64,000 nt of DNA from Symbiodinium microadriaticum (GCA_001939145.1 LSRX01000462.1:30153-94152), one strand, 5' to 3'. Shown: positions 1 through 10,575, counted from the first letter of the stretch. Notes: generated from the sequence alone by a model not told the origin. Program-made: numbers and translations.

Positions 1-27
1 TATATATATATATACATATATATATAC

Positions 28-74
<47 letters not shown>
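1..74. repeat. (TA)n / TATATAC microsatellite
   Basis: Alternating TA with interspersed C, running to the window edge. It abuts the right half of a family F element, as if the dinucleotide grew from that element's AT-rich centre. Confidence 0.95.
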
Positions 75-125
75 GGTACTTTGGGGCCAATGTATAACAT
101 GAGCACGTGGACCTCTAGGGCCATT
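74..125 (+). mobile_element. family F MITE, right-half remnant
   Basis: GGTACTTTGGGGCCAATGTA followed by a diverged ACGTGGACC...AGGG end matches the right half of the complete family F copy at 61729-61837. The left half is replaced by the TA microsatellite. Confidence 0.6.
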
Positions 126-240
126 TGTAGAGGTCGCTTACTCAAGAGCTCAATGCCTGTATTCATCCCCATACCAGATCTTCGGTCGTTGGGCTGTCCT
201 TTCCAGGGGTATCTAGTCTAGGGTTTAGGGTGTAGAGGTT

Positions 241-345
241 AATGTTTACCTGGACCCCCAAAGTATGTAGAAGATTAGCCTTTTTACAGGCTTTGGGCCA
301 TGATTTTTCCTATTTTCGAGGGGCTTTCTGTTAGGGTTTAGGGCT
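241..345 (+). repeat. dispersed repeat AA (ACCTGGACCCC...)
   Basis: A block reading ACCTGGACCCCCAAAGTATG, then AGAAGATTAGC, then CAGGCTTTGGGCCAT. Related blocks lie at 23322-23400 and 39349-39412. No terminal inverted repeat is visible, so its class is unknown. Confidence 0.45.
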
Positions 346-470
346 AGACATCAGCATTACGTTTTGTATGGCGCCAGAGTTGGTGATCTCCTAATTTTCT
401 AGTATGCTGTACTTTCCCCTAAGATAAGAATCGGGCTAATATACTAGATTATTATACAACCTAAGATAAG

Positions 471-560
471 CCCTAGGGCTCCAGTTACCTAAATAGTAGG
501 TTACTGGGGTACATAATATATGGCTTTTAACCCACTATTTTGGTAACTGGAGCCCTAGGG
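471..560. mobile_element. family P MITE, complete
   Basis: TIRs CCCTAGGGCTCCAGTTACC at both ends of a 90-bp hairpin-like element. It is flanked by AAG on both sides, a probable 3-bp target-site duplication (TSD). A truncated relative lies at 3655-3708. Confidence 0.85.
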
Positions 561-665
561 AAGGCTCGGGGGTAGTATATAGGCCTGAGAAACCTACGTG
601 CATTTCGCTCCTGGGAGCCTCAAGACTCCCTGGCATCCTTACAAGATGATACAGCTTTCTAAGCC

Positions 666-760
666 TACATGAAGATTTAGGGTTTAAGGTTTATAGGGTT
701 TGGGGTTTAAGGTTCGGGGTTTAGGGTTTGGGGTTTAGGGTTTGGGGTTTAGAGTTTAGA
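666..760 (+). repeat. interstitial telomeric tract (TTTAGGG)
   Basis: Degenerate TTTAGGG, TTTGGGG and TTTAGAG units, the first substantial tract in the window. Confidence 0.9.
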
Positions 761-1090
761 GCTTTGTGCAGTCTAAATGTGGCTTGCCTGCTCAGCCCTG
801 TGATCCCTTAAGTACTATTCATTCTCACGCCCTTTCGCACCCTGAATGATCCCCATGAACTGAATAAACCTCTTAAGCGTGCTCTCCAATCCCTTAGTCT
901 AAACTTCTTAAAGAGAACATTCGGAAACCCAAGGAACCATCGTGGAACCGTTGCACATGATACTGCAACCTTCGTAGAACCTTTAACCAAACAAGCCTTT
1001 AGAACCCTTACGAAACTCATTCAAACCCGCCTTTTTTTTACATTGCTAGAACATAAAACCAAATGCTCAACGAGGCCGTCTTGCGAACCA

Positions 1091-1192
1091 CCCAGAGAAC
1101 CCAATATCCCTTAAGGAGTATACCGTAAATTATAGCGGCCCTAATATGATTTAAGGTATATTGTTTAATTATGGGGTATTGGGTTCTCTGGG
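1091..1192. mobile_element. family A MITE
   Basis: Starts CCCAGAGAACCCAATA and ends GGTATTGGGTTCTCTGGG. The centre reads TTAAATTATAG...GATTTAAGG like other A copies. It is flanked by CA on both sides. CA is not its own complement, so this supports a genuine 2-bp TSD. Confidence 0.9.
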
Positions 1193-2034
1193 CACGGCAT
1201 CCTTTTTCATCTGCTCTGGAAGAGATGCTCCAATCTATTTCTGTCTGCGTCGTCCAGTGTCTATCTTCCGGATACTAATCCTAAATCCCAAAACCCAAAA
1301 CCCCAACATTCCCCTCTTCCTGTCTAATGTTTGAATAAGGGTGCAGGTTTTTGGTCTTTAAGGTGTTAGTTGGTTTGGGGATTCTGTGTGTGCTTGTAAG
1401 TGTGAGGACGTAATGCTAGGGGCTGAGTTTTTAGGCGTTCCGATGCAAGCCCCCTAGAGTTTGGTATGAAAAAGAGAGTCTATCTGAACGATCTTGAAAG
1501 TGTGGACTGTGCATTGTTCAATTTTGAGTTTTGAGGCTTTAGCGCAGTGGGTTGCTTAAAGCTTACAAGCTTCGAAAGTCTACAGCACGTTCATGAGTGT
1601 ATTCAACATACAGTGCAAGATGAGTTTTCGGGGGAGTGGTTACGGGCTCGTGAATGAACCATAGGGGTCAGAATGATGCCGGGGGGAAGGGATTTCCCAA
1701 AAAACCGCAAAACCCTAAACACCTAAACCCAAACTAAGCCCCCTGACCCTTTAAGTAGCCAGGGCTTCGAGATGCAGAGCCTGGAGATCCCACATTGAAG
1801 GATTCGAGAACGCCTTCCTTGAGTTATCCAGCGGAGTTTAGGGTTTAGGCTTGCTTCGGCTCGGGCTTCGGGGGGGTTGGGGTTTAGGGTTTCGGGGGCT
1901 TAGGGGGGCCAGTGGAAGCCGGACAGTTGGAACGGGTTCACAGCAAAGTGGCCCCAAACCGCAGCTTGGAGGCCAAAGTCGGAACCGCCCAAGGGTAAAG
2001 TTGGAACCTGGCGTTTGAACCCCAAAGCTATAAG
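1193..2034. other. no gene recognised; degenerate telomeric units and unique sequence
   Basis: Scattered CCCTAAA and TTTAGGG units (1260-1310, 1700-1740, 1840-1900) in otherwise unique sequence. I see no convincing coding, RNA or element structure here. Confidence 0.5.
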
Positions 2035-2132
2035 CATGTATGTATGTATGTATGTATGTATGTATGTATGTATGTACGAATGAATGTATGTATATCTATA
2101 TAATTATATACATATATATATATATATATATG
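2035..2132. repeat. (TATG)n then (TA)n microsatellite
   Basis: About ten TATG units (2035-2076) pass through imperfect copies into a TA run (2096-2132). The short ORFs across it are low-complexity artefacts. Confidence 0.95.
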
Positions 2133-2867
2133 TACATGCGTGTGTTTCTGCGAAACGTTGAAGGGTAGCTGTACAGTGCCAAGATCGTGGAGCCTAGTGG
2201 AAGCCATGGGTGCCTCAGACACCCTAAACCTGACCCGACCTCAGCCCTAGACCCCAAAACCTCAAACTTCCTGAGCCCTACACTATACACCCTAAATCAC
2301 CATTAGTCCCTAAGCCCCCACTAAAATTGTAATTACCGCCCAGAGAAACGCTGAAAGTTGGTATCGCCACTTGGGTATTGCTCCCGAAAGGGTCATTATT
2401 GAATGGCTTCATACATCTTCAGCACAAGTATATACAAGTATTATCCAACTGTTAACGAGTAGGAGCAGTACCCAAAGTATCGCGCGTTCCGGCTGCCCTC
2501 ACGGACCATGCCTCCTGCCGGCCTGACAAAAGGAAACTTCTGTATGGTTTAGGGGTCTTGGGTTTATGCTTGGGGTTGAAAGTTTTATGGTTTCAGGATT
2601 TAAGGTTTGGGTTGGTGAATTGTTTCAATCGGTTGGTTGTAAACGACTATGAGAATGAACAGTGGGAGCTGCAGATGGCAAAGACGGGTTTCAGGCTTGG
2701 GGTCAAGCAAGACTAGAACAGTTTCCAAGATATTCCTAAACTCTAAACCACTAGAATTAGGGTCCCGTGTTAGGGTTCTCTTACATGATGAGATCCTGCT
2801 CTCGTCCTTATTGTAAGGGTCCCGTACTAGCTTGGGGTACAAAAAAGGACCCTAATACAGAGAACTG

Positions 2868-2968
2868 CGGCTAATGATCAAAATCCTGCATTACCCATAA
2901 TAAGGAATATACCATAATTCCCATAGTTTAGGGTCCTTAAGGTAATGCAGGATTTAGATCATCAACCG
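2868..2968 (+). mobile_element. family G MITE
   Basis: Terminal parts read CGGCTAATGAT and ATCATCAACCG. Between them AAATCCTGCATTACC is mirrored by GGTAATGCAGGATTT around a TTCCCATAGTTTAGGGTCC centre. It matches the copies at 39698, 41011 and 62724. Confidence 0.85.
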
Positions 2969-3654
2969 TACCCCTATGAACCTCTGAGATACAGGCACTC
3001 CCAGGGGCTGAGTTTCAGAATTGGGATCTGCATAATTTCGGCACACTAGTAGACAAGGTCTTGGGGATAGTCGTCTATACTCTTTAATGCGGAACCCTAG
3101 GGAATAATATCAGTGATGAATTAGGCGCCTTTTGGTAAAACTTGAATTTGCAATGCAAGCGCTGAGTGGCTTAAGGTTCTGGGTGCAGGGTAAGTTTTCA
3201 GGGACAGAAGGTCTCGACATGATTGTCCAGGGGCGACACGCGGGAAAATTATCACTAATGATTTTCTTCCCCTAAAACCTAAACCCTAAACCCCCAATCG
3301 GATCTAAGTTCTGCGAGCTCGACAGTTTTGGAATGCAGGCTTCAAGGCTTCGTGGGAGGGTTTAGGGTGTAGGCTATCAGGGCTTAGGGTTTAGGGTGGA
3401 GGCTATGAGGGTTTAGCATCTAAGCTGTGGGGATTCAGCTCTTCAAAGTCAAATTGTCGAGCAAAGCTCCGCATGTTTTGCTTGGCCGGAATCAGGCGGT
3501 CGCAGGCCACAGAAGGCAACGCCTTACAACCTAAACCCGTAGTAGTTGCGTTGTCATAAAACCCTGCAGCATACTGTGCCATTCTCTAAACATCCCCTGC
3601 ATCCCGTAGCCTCGGGGATCTTTGCCTCTTGCAGAAGTTGGACCCAGACTATCC

Positions 3655-3708
3655 CCAGGGCTCCATAATGGGTTACTGGGGTATATATAGACTACGGTTC
3701 GTAACCTA
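3655..3708 (+). mobile_element. family P MITE remnant ending in telomeric repeat
   Basis: CAGGGCTCCATAATGGGTTA then CTGGGGTATATA resembles the left half of the 471-560 element. The right half is missing and (CCCTAAA)n starts within a few bases of the break. Confidence 0.5.
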
Positions 3709-3770
3709 AACCCTAAACCCTAAACCCTAAGCCCTAAAACCTAAACCCTAAACCCTAAACCCTAAACCCT
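3700..3770 (-). repeat. interstitial telomeric tract (CCCTAAA)
   Basis: About nine nearly perfect CCCTAAA units, one of the cleanest tracts in the window. Confidence 0.95.
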
Positions 3771-3826
3771 GGCACTGGAAGCCCAAAGGTCTCCTATGTG
3801 AGGCTGTTGCAGTCAGTGAAGCCCTA

Positions 3827-3926
3827 CCTATAGTCTCCATTGTAGTTCCTTTTTTTGGTTTAACCAATTCTATATTAAGGATCCCAAAAGGGAAACCCAA
3901 AAAGGAGCTACAATGGAGACTATAGG
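3827..3926 (+). mobile_element. family C MITE, complete
   Basis: TIRs CCTATAGTCTCCATTGTAGT... and the complement ...CAATGGAGACTATAGG, with the centre AACCAATTCTATATTAAGGA. It is flanked by TA on both sides. The family is repeated about ten times in the window. Confidence 0.92.
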
Positions 3927-4017
3927 TAGTCTCGCACAACCGACCGAGACGGTGTAGAAGCACTGCCCGCGCCCTACCGGTCCAAGCGTTCTGACTTCGG
4001 GCCAGAAGAACCTGCTC

Positions 4018-4121
4018 TTAGTTGCTGCGTTCATAAGCACAAAAAAGTGTACACTTTCAGTTCTATAAGGGATCATATTCTCCCAAAAAAGTTTAAAGTG
4101 GTGTCATTCAGCTACTAAGAC
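4018..4121 (+). mobile_element. family L MITE, complete
   Basis: Ends CTTAGTTGCTGCGTTCAT and ATTCAGCTACTAAG. This is the uninterrupted reference for the telomere-containing copy at 11209-11329. Confidence 0.8.
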
Positions 4122-4195
4122 TGCACTTGGCACTGGTGCAATGCTTGTGTTGGACGCAGTGGACCCACCGAGTTGCACTCGAGAACTTGAAGAAC

Positions 4196-4295
4196 TTAGA
4201 GGCCGAGTACCTTAGCCCAAAAAAGGTTAACCTTGTGAATTACAATAGGCTTATACAAGCCCCAAAAGGTTAAAGGTTACCTACTCAGCCCCGAA
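4196..4295 (+). mobile_element. family K MITE
   Basis: GGCCGAGTACCTTAGCCC, AAAAAAGGTTAACC, then AAAAGGTTAAAGGTTACC and TACTCAGCCCC. Shared with copies at 8217, 13841, 38543 and 46044. Confidence 0.85.
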
Positions 4296-5030
4296 GAGAA
4301 AGCCTTGTACAAAGATCCAGTCCTCAAGATGACAGACTTCCCCCCCTACATTTCTCTAGTCTATGCCCCTTTGGACCTAGTACAAAACTACCAACGACGT
4401 GCCTTTAAAACCCTGCTGAAATCCATACATCGAAAAGGGGGGGCCTTACTAGACTAGGGTTTTCGGGTATATTGCAGTATACATCCTTATAAGGAAGCCT
4501 AGGGGGTAGCATAGGTACTTGCGAGACTACAGTGACTACAGAAGTGCTTGGACTTTCGGGCGAGATGTCTACAACCGGTGGAAGATTCACAAAAAAATGG
4601 GTAACGCCCACACCCTTCTCAGCTGAGGCTGTCTGGACGCCGGGTTTGAGGTTAGCGCTCGCCTTAATTTTGGGCCTGAATCAGTACCAATGCCAGGCCT
4701 ATACATTTCTTCTACCACAACATACCGTAAACCCCTATTCAATCTAGTTGCCAAGGGCAGTTTAAACTTCGTAGGTTTCTAGAGTTAGATTGTAGCTGTG
4801 GCCCAAAAACCCTACCACCTGAAGTCAGGAACCCTAAAATGTCGGGTTTTTCAGCGACAGGTAGTTGTGGTAAATCCCGAAGACTACTTAGTTTTGTGAC
4901 TTCAAGCTGAAGCAAAGTCAGGATGGGGTGTCGTGGTCGGGCAGCCTAGCGGTGCGGAGCTACTGCGCCCGCAGCGCAGAACTCCAGGCCTCCGATTGCC
5001 TAAATTATGGGTTACTGGGATTTCTGAGCC

Positions 5031-5110
5031 TATGCTTCCAGGGACCTTATTATGGGGTCCTTAGGGGGTCTAGGGCCCTAACTAGAAGGTTCTTGGAAGA
5101 ATAGGGTGGG
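5031..5110 (+). repeat. dispersed repeat Q
   Basis: TATGCTTCCAGGGACCTTAT followed by GGGTCCTTAGGGG and TAGGGCCCTAAC recurs with substitutions at 34950-35030. It has internal inverted segments but no clear outer TIR. Confidence 0.6.
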
Positions 5111-5138
5111 ACATGTGAACTATGGCTGGTAACCTAAT

Positions 5139-5237
5139 ATAGGGGCATTACAAAAATAGAATAGGCTTTTGGGGCCCATTGTACGATAATTACAATAAGG
5201 AACCTCAAAACCCTACTCTAATTGTTTAGGCCCCTGC
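5139..5237 (+). mobile_element. family N MITE (diverged)
   Basis: ATAGGGGCATTAC...GAATAGGCTTTTGGGG at the left and TTGTTTAGGCCCCTGCAT at the right match family N copies at 28616, 48499 and 49134. Confidence 0.65.
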
Positions 5238-5640
5238 ATTTGCATTGAGTAACTGGGGTCCTAGCAAGAGAAGAAGCGGGGGTTCATTCTTCTTCGCAAG
5301 CGCTGTATGCTGAGGCCAAAAAGTTTGAATTGCTAAAGCCGAAAACCCTGAGGCACTACACCATCCTCAACCTCAAAAGCGCAAAAAAACAACTTGCATC
5401 CCAAGATCCCATCCAATTTCCGGGTTGGGGTTCTGGGTATTGTATACGGGGTCGAAATGGGTTGTCATAAGAAGTTTACAAGGAGTTTTTTGGGCGGGGT
5501 CTGTAGGAACGGATAGACATAAGGTTAATGAGGTGGGGTTGCTAAGCAACTCTGTGATATGCGAAGACGACGTTGAAGCTACGCTAGGTACACCCATCTT
5601 TTCTCAGTCGCCTGATCTTTCAGGCAGTGCTCTAAATAGC

Positions 5641-5707
5641 GAACTCTGTCCCTTTCAAAGGTCCCCAAAATAGTACGGCACCCTTAAAAAAAATGGACCC
5701 TACTCTG
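5641..5707 (+). mobile_element. family D MITE remnant
   Basis: GGTCCCCAAAATAGTACGGC and ACCC...TGGACCCTA resemble the interior of the D element at 16576-16672. The outer TIRs are not preserved. Confidence 0.4.
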
Positions 5708-5854
5708 CTTCAAAACCCTCTAGGCCCAAAGCCCTAACCCCAGCAGCAGCCCGATCCGGACCACGAGCAGGCTTGTCTGAAGATTGCAGAGGACCGATAT
5801 CCCCCTGCTCAGATTTTTTGTTTCTCAAACTGCTACGAGTGTAGTTCGATGTTC

Positions 5855-5915
5855 CCCCTAAGCCCTAAACCCTAAACCCCTATAAACCCCTAAACCCCTA
5901 AACCCTAAACCAAGG
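5855..5915 (-). repeat. interstitial telomeric tract (CCCTAAA)
   Basis: CCCTAAA units with CCCCTATAAA and CCCCTAAA variants. Confidence 0.9.
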
Positions 5916-6100
5916 GAACCTCGTCAAAACGTACTGGAATGCCTGGGTCGGGATCTAGCAAGGGAAGGGTCATGTACAAAGGAATGGAAACTAAGCAAAA
6001 CCCCTGAACCGGTACCCCGGAAGAGGAGGGCGTTTTGGGGTTTAGGGGTTTAGGGTTTAGGGGTTTAGGGTTTAGGGTTGAGCGTATGATTCAATGTATG

Positions 6101-6520
6101 GCTACGGTTTAGGGCTTAGGCTCTACACAGTTCTCATACTAGCTACGAGGAAGTTCAACTACGAACTATTCAGCCTCCACCCCCTTGTACAGCCCTGGAC
6201 ACTAAACACTATAAGCCCTAGGGTTTAGGGTTTAGGGTTTTAGGTTTCAGGGTTTAGGGTTAGACCCTAAACCCTATAGGAACTATATATAGAAACCATA
6301 ATAAGGAACCTTAAACAGGTAGGTCTTTTCGGTTACAGGTATAGCTACGGTTTAGGGCTTAGGCTCTACATAGTTCTCATACTGGCTAAGAGGAAATTCA
6401 ACTACGAACTATTCAGACTCTACCCCCTTATACAGCCCTGGACACTAAACACTATAAGCACTAGGGTTTAGGGTTTAGGGTTTTAGGTTTCAGGGTTTAG
6501 GGTTAGACCCTAAACCCTAT
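6101..6520 (+). repeat. 177-bp tandem duplication, 243-bp period
   Basis: Segments 6101-6277 and 6344-6520 align over 177 bases without gaps. I count eight substitutions, five of them transitions. Each copy carries unique sequence (GGCTCTACAC...CTATTCAGCC) and the same telomeric tail. The 66-bp spacer holds ATAGAAACCATAATAAGGAA and a family I-like fragment. Confidence 0.9.
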
Positions 6521-7016
6521 GTATAAGCCCTGGAACTAACCCAATAAACCCTACCGATGCCAAACCCATGTCCACCCTGCACCCAGCAAACCCAATAAAA
6601 CTTGTAAGCTCTTACGAAACCCTCGAAATCCCAAATAAAAACCTCATAAGCCCTACTCCCAACAAAAGCCAATGAACCTTGTAAGCCTCGTAGACGCTAA
6701 TCCCAACATGAGAGTGAGGGACGTCGGACATGAATTCCAAGCCTCTCGGCGGCTCGTGCAGTCCTTTGATGGAAAGAATATCCCCATTTATCGTGTAGGG
6801 TTCAGGGTTTTGTAGGGTTTAGCGTTTAGGGGTGCAGTGTAGGGTTTAGGGTTTTAAGGATTAACTGAAGGAATATGCCTACTTAGGGCTTCCGGCTTCG
6901 GGTTTAAAGTTTAAGGTCTGGGGTTTTTGGGCTTAGGATTTTGATGGATAGGGCTTATAGGGGTTAAGGTTCAGGGCCTAGGCTCCAGGAATATGGTTCA
7001 AGGGTACATTCCTCCA

Positions 7017-7095
7017 TCAAGGGGCTTTTGTCTAGGACATTTTGCAGGTGGGTAGTTTCCGTTTTGCAGCCGTATAGAGGCCTTCTATACCCTAA
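7017..7095 (+). repeat. family U repeat fragment
   Basis: GTCTAGGACATTTTGCAGGT then GGGTAGTTTCC is the complement of the ends of the elements at 27344-27468 and 41642-41752. Confidence 0.5.
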
Positions 7096-7165
7096 ACTCC
7101 CCACCTAAACTAAAACCCTAAACCCTAAACCTCTAAACTCTAAACCCTAAATCCGCCTGAACCCT

Positions 7166-7315
7166 AGCCCCTAAAGGCCCTATACTCCCCACCTGCAGTT
7201 TTCTTTCTTGAAATACTACCCCTTATACTTTCTTATAGGACCCCTTATAGAGCCGTGATAGAGGCCTTGTGGATCCCTTAAAGGAACCCTAAACTCCCCA
7301 CCTGCAGTTTCCTCT
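7166..7315 (+). repeat. family U repeat
   Basis: ACTCCCCACCTGCAGTTTTC then TTCTTGAAATACTACCCC and GGACCCCTTATAGAGCC. It matches 37304-37395. The CCCCACCTGCAG start recurs at the far end (near 7290), suggesting an internal duplication. Confidence 0.65.
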
Positions 7316-7379
7316 AACAGCTCCCCATCGGCTTGGCCGGGAGATCCGTCAGCGTTTCCCCCGGGGTCCAAGTAGAGAA

Positions 7380-7450
7380 ACATGGGTTTAGGGCTTTAGG
7401 GCTTTAGGGTTTTAGAGTTTTAGGGCTTTAGGGCTTTAGGGCTTTAGGGT
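7380..7450 (+). repeat. TTTAGGGC-type telomeric tract
   Basis: Tandem GGCTTTAGG and GGTTTTAGG units, a variant of the telomeric repeat with TTTAGGGC register. Confidence 0.85.
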
Positions 7451-7496
7451 TGAGGGTGTGAGGGCCTTGAATCTGCTCTAAGGGGGTTTAGGGCTT

Positions 7497-7603
7497 ACCT
7501 TAACCCCAAATAACCTACCTTTTTTTCAGGACTTTTATATTTACAGGAACTATGAAAAAAAAGGGGAACCCTAAAACGGGGCAGGTTCTTCAGGGTCCAG
7601 GTA
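7497..7603 (+). mobile_element. family J MITE
   Basis: CCTTAACCCCAAATAACCTA at the left, GGAACCCTAAAACGGGGCAG and GGGTCCAGGTAG at the right. Related to 15849-15944 and, in inverse orientation, 32091-32179. Confidence 0.7.
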
Positions 7604-7674
7604 GTGCTCGTAGGGTTGAGGGTTCAGGGTTGAGGAGAGTAAGAGTTAGGATTAGGGGGACCCTTTGGGGATAT

Positions 7675-7812
7675 AGGGTTTAGGGTTAAGGGTTTCGGAT
7701 TTTTGGGGTTTAGAGTTTTGGGTCTAGGGTCTAGGGTTTGGAGTTTTGGGGTTTAGGGTTTTGGGTTTAGGGTCTAGGGCTTGGAGTCTTGGGGTTTAGG
7801 GTTTAGGGTATA
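7675..7812 (+). repeat. interstitial telomeric tract
   Basis: TTTAGGG units mixed with TTTTGGGG and GGTCTAGGG variants. Confidence 0.85.
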
Positions 7813-8037
7813 GACCCTCGCAATGAGGTCCCTGCTAAGAGAGCCACTGTTGCAGGAAAGGCTTCCCTAAGCCCTACACTTCAGAGCCCTAATATAGGGC
7901 CTTTAATTAATAGCTGCCTTTACTATTTTGGGTGGTTCTTTGTTCTAGTTATAGTTATAATATACCCCAAATCCCTTTTCAAGTAGGGTTCCTAAGGGTC
8001 CCCTTGAGGGGGTCTCCCTCGCTCTGCCTCGGAATAT

Positions 8038-8112
8038 GATGGGGCGTTTCCGAAAATAGGGGACCCTAATTATAGTACCCTAAATAGTAGGACCCTCATT
8101 ATAAACAGCCCC
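8038..8112 (+). mobile_element. family H MITE, right end replaced by telomeric repeat
   Basis: GGGGCGTTTCCGAAAATAGG, GACCCTAATTATAGTACCC and TAGGACCCTCATTATAA match the left two-thirds of H at 43086-43187. Where the right arm should follow, CCCTAAACCCTAAACCC begins (about 8115-8133). Confidence 0.75.
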
Positions 8113-8216
8113 GAAACCCTAAACCCTAAACCCTAATCTTCGGAACCTCCCATGTAGAATTTTTGAGGGCCTTGACTTGGAGGACTGGGAGAACAAATCC
8201 CTATCCCCCTTCGTTG

Positions 8217-8303
8217 CCCCGTAGCCCAAAAAAGGTTAACCTTTTGAATTATATTCGGTTTATATAAGCCCCTAAGGTTAAAGGTTACCTACTCAGCCCC
8301 TAA
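8217..8303 (+). mobile_element. family K MITE
   Basis: GTAGCCCAAAAAAGGTTAAC, then TTTATATAAGCCCC and AAAGGTTACCTACTCAGCCC. The left terminal GGCCGAGTA is lost. It is followed by GGGGCC...GATTTAAGG-like sequence resembling half of a family A element (8304-8370). Confidence 0.75.
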
Positions 8304-9032
8304 GAAGTTATAGGGGCCATAAATCTGATGGTTTAAAGTAGATTCCTTGATTGAGGGGTATGGGGATCTCTTCGGAGAAAGGGGTTGGGTGGCAGGGTTT
8401 GGGTTGCAGGGTTATGGTTTAGGGTTTAGAGTTTAGGGTTGTAGGGTTTGGGTTTGGGTTTAGGGCTCGTGATGGTTAGGGTTTAGGGTTCATGGTGGTA
8501 GTTTACTTGATACCCAAAGGGCTTCCTATTGTTCTGCCTTGGGCCTCGGTGTTATACTAACTGCGCTATGCCGGCAACGTGGACCCCTAGGATTCGTGGA
8601 GGAACAGCACAGAGTCAGACTCCAAAACAACCTTTCTTTGAGCCCTACATAGCCAATCCTCGAAGCGTAACCTGCAACAAACTGAAACATGAAAGGTTCG
8701 AACACCCTCCAACCGGAACCCCCGAAACCCCTACAGAGAAGCAGTCCTGCCCTGGAAGCATGTTTTAGGAGTCGCTCTGCAAGCACAAGCGATTGGAAGC
8801 CAAAAGGTTCTTCTTTTATGCGAGAACTCTGCCAAGTGACCATAGTAACTGGTTCCCGCTTGGGGCTATACTTCTACAACACAACCCTATCCCTGAACAC
8901 TAAACCCCATCAAACCCTAAGCCCTATACCCGAACCGACATCTTTCTTTACCTACGTAAAGCGAAACCACCTGTTCGATTCGATCAAGCCCAATGCAACA
9001 AGATTTTGTTGCACCCCCTGTGGCTTCCGAGT

Positions 9033-9120
9033 AGGACAGCCTTCCAAAAGCTCTATAGAAGCGGAAACCTTTGCCGAGGACAGCCTTTCAAAGGCTCTCC
9101 AGAGAAGCGGAAACGTTTGT
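9033..9120 (+). repeat. 44-bp tandem duplication
   Basis: AGGACAGCCTTCCAAAAGCT and AGGACAGCCTTTCAAAGGCT start 44 bases apart and share the downstream AGAAGCGGAAACSTTTG. The period is not a multiple of three, so the 158-codon ORF across it reads the copies in different frames. That argues against coding. Confidence 0.8.
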
Positions 9121-9354
9121 CTACTTTCTGTGTCTCACGAGGGCCTCTTTGAGAAAGGTAGATGAGGCTGAAGGCTGTCTAGTGAAGGCTGTCTAGTCGA
9201 GTAAGGCTCTGAACGAAAAGTGTCCGTCACCAAGGCTCGTTTGAGGTTTGCTGGCGTTATTTCGGCTTCGGACAATAGTTTCACAGGGTTCTGTAGAGCC
9301 GTGAAAACCAACTGCGCAGTAGCCTGCAGTTTTGATGCTTCACCCTAAACCCTA

Positions 9355-9466
9355 CTTGGTTCCTGAGTGGCCCGTTTATAATGATGGTACCCTTTTTCCT
9401 ACTATTCGGTTTTAGTAAGGGGGCCCTAAAATAAAAAGGGCAAAAGGGTACCACTCAGGGACCAAG
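9355..9466 (+). mobile_element. family O MITE, complete
   Basis: Ends CTTGGTTCCTGAGTGGCCC and GTACCACTCAGGGACCAAG. The interior has ACCCTTTTT mirrored by AAAAAGGGCAAAAGGGT. The second copy is at 19739-19851. Confidence 0.85.
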
Positions 9467-9707
9467 CCTAAACTCTAAGCCCTAGATGCTAGCAGCATAT
9501 AGCATGGGCATTATGCCGCCTAGCCACTGGACACCTGAGCTTAGGGCACGGGTTCGCATGAGGCCGGCATGTAATGTAGGGGGCCTTCATCATTACATCA
9601 CGGCCCCTAGGTCTTCCATCCGGGGTAGATATAACACCATTAATTCTACAAGAGACTGTAAGGGGATGCTATTTCTAATGATTCAGACACCTATCTTGGA
9701 GTTTCAG

Positions 9708-9846
9708 GTTGCGAATTTTCGGGCATGGGGCACGACCGGGGCGCCTGATGCACAGCTGGAGCTAGGTGTGCTTACTTCTGGGCATTGCAGCCTGAGTGTT
9801 GCTCAACTTCATAGCCTTGCTAGTTTGCTGCAGGAAGCCAGGACGA
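9708..9846 (+). CDS. candidate internal exon, unknown product
   Basis: An open stretch preceded by GGAGTTTCAG (acceptor-like, AG followed by G) and ending at ACGA before GTAAGA (donor-like). In the frame starting at 9708 it encodes about 46 residues, including GHCSLSVAQLHSLASLLQEA, a leucine-rich helical-looking segment. A family A element starts eleven bases after the exon end. I do not recognise the protein. Open islands of this length are common by chance, and the only support is the paired splice-like signals and the composition. It could equally be a random ORF. Confidence 0.2.
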
Positions 9847-9856
9847 GTAAGAACAA

Positions 9857-9960
9857 CCCAGAGAACCCAAAACCCCTTAAATCATAATGTTAAGGCCCCT
9901 ATAGTTTAAGGTCTCTTCATTACTTAAAAGGGGTATTAAGGCGGTATTGGGCTCTCTGGG
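9857..9960. mobile_element. family A MITE
   Basis: CCCAGAGAACCCAAAACCCC to GGTATTGGGCTCTCTGGG with the conserved AAATCATAATGTTAAGGCCC centre. The flanks AA and TT do not form a TSD here. Confidence 0.88.
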
Positions 9961-10066
9961 TTTAGGGCAACATGGAATATTGAGTCATTGATTTCGCGAT
10001 GCTGTTCCCACAAGAGTTCCTACATCCCTGAACTCTGAACCCTAAACCGAAACCCCAAATACACTT

Positions 10067-10172
10067 CTTCGTTGCTGAGTTCATAAGCCCCAAAAAGTGC
10101 GCACTTGCAGTGGGTAAAATATTGTCATAAAAGTGTAAAGTGTATCCACTCAGCTACTAAGACTTTGCTATA
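10067..10172 (+). mobile_element. family L MITE
   Basis: CTTCGTTGCTGAGTTCATAA at the left and CCACTCAGCTACTAAGAC at the right, with mirrored AAAAAGTGCGCACTT and AAAGTGTAAAGTGT. Confidence 0.8.
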
Positions 10173-10479
10173 CCCTCAAAGCCTGTTCTCAGCATTCAGG
10201 CCCCAACACTAGCAAACCCTTTCTGAAGCGGAACGGGAACTTGAGTTCTCAGGCGACGTTTCTATCTTTTTGAGTGCGGAAATTGTTTTGGGGTTGACAT
10301 GTTTGGGGGGTTCAAGCGCTTTTAGGGCCGTTATAATCCTAAACCCTAAACCTAAACCCTGTAAGCCTAAACGGCTTCAGCCTGGGTGTTTGACAATTTC
10401 GGAGGGATTTGAGGCTTTCCGAGCTGATGGGTTATCGAAGATGGTGTGATGGTCTGATCCCAAGAATCCTGACGTTCAG

Positions 10480-10575
10480 AAAACCCTAAGCCCTAAACCC
10501 TTCAAAACCCCAAAGCCCTAAACCCTAGAGCCTGAACCCTAAGCCCTAAACCCTAAACCCTAAGCCCTAAACCCT
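10480..10575 (-). repeat. interstitial telomeric tract (CCCTAAA)
   Basis: CCCTAAA and CCCTAAG units broken by TTCAAAACCCC. Confidence 0.85.

Noticed and set aside
4926..5000. GC-rich segment resembling a structured RNA or tRNA
   Set aside because: No consistent cloverleaf or known snRNA or 5S motif found by eye.
8540..8595. tRNA-like 5' half on the minus strand (TAGCGCAGTTAGT, box A-like)
   Set aside because: No T-loop GGTTCRANYCC, no acceptor pairing and no anticodon arm could be fitted. At most a tRNA-derived scrap.
8689..9165. 158-codon plus-strand ORF as a gene
   Set aside because: It crosses a 44-bp tandem duplication whose period is not a multiple of three, the opposite strand has a 105-codon ORF, and its length is near my rough chance expectation for 64 kb over six frames.
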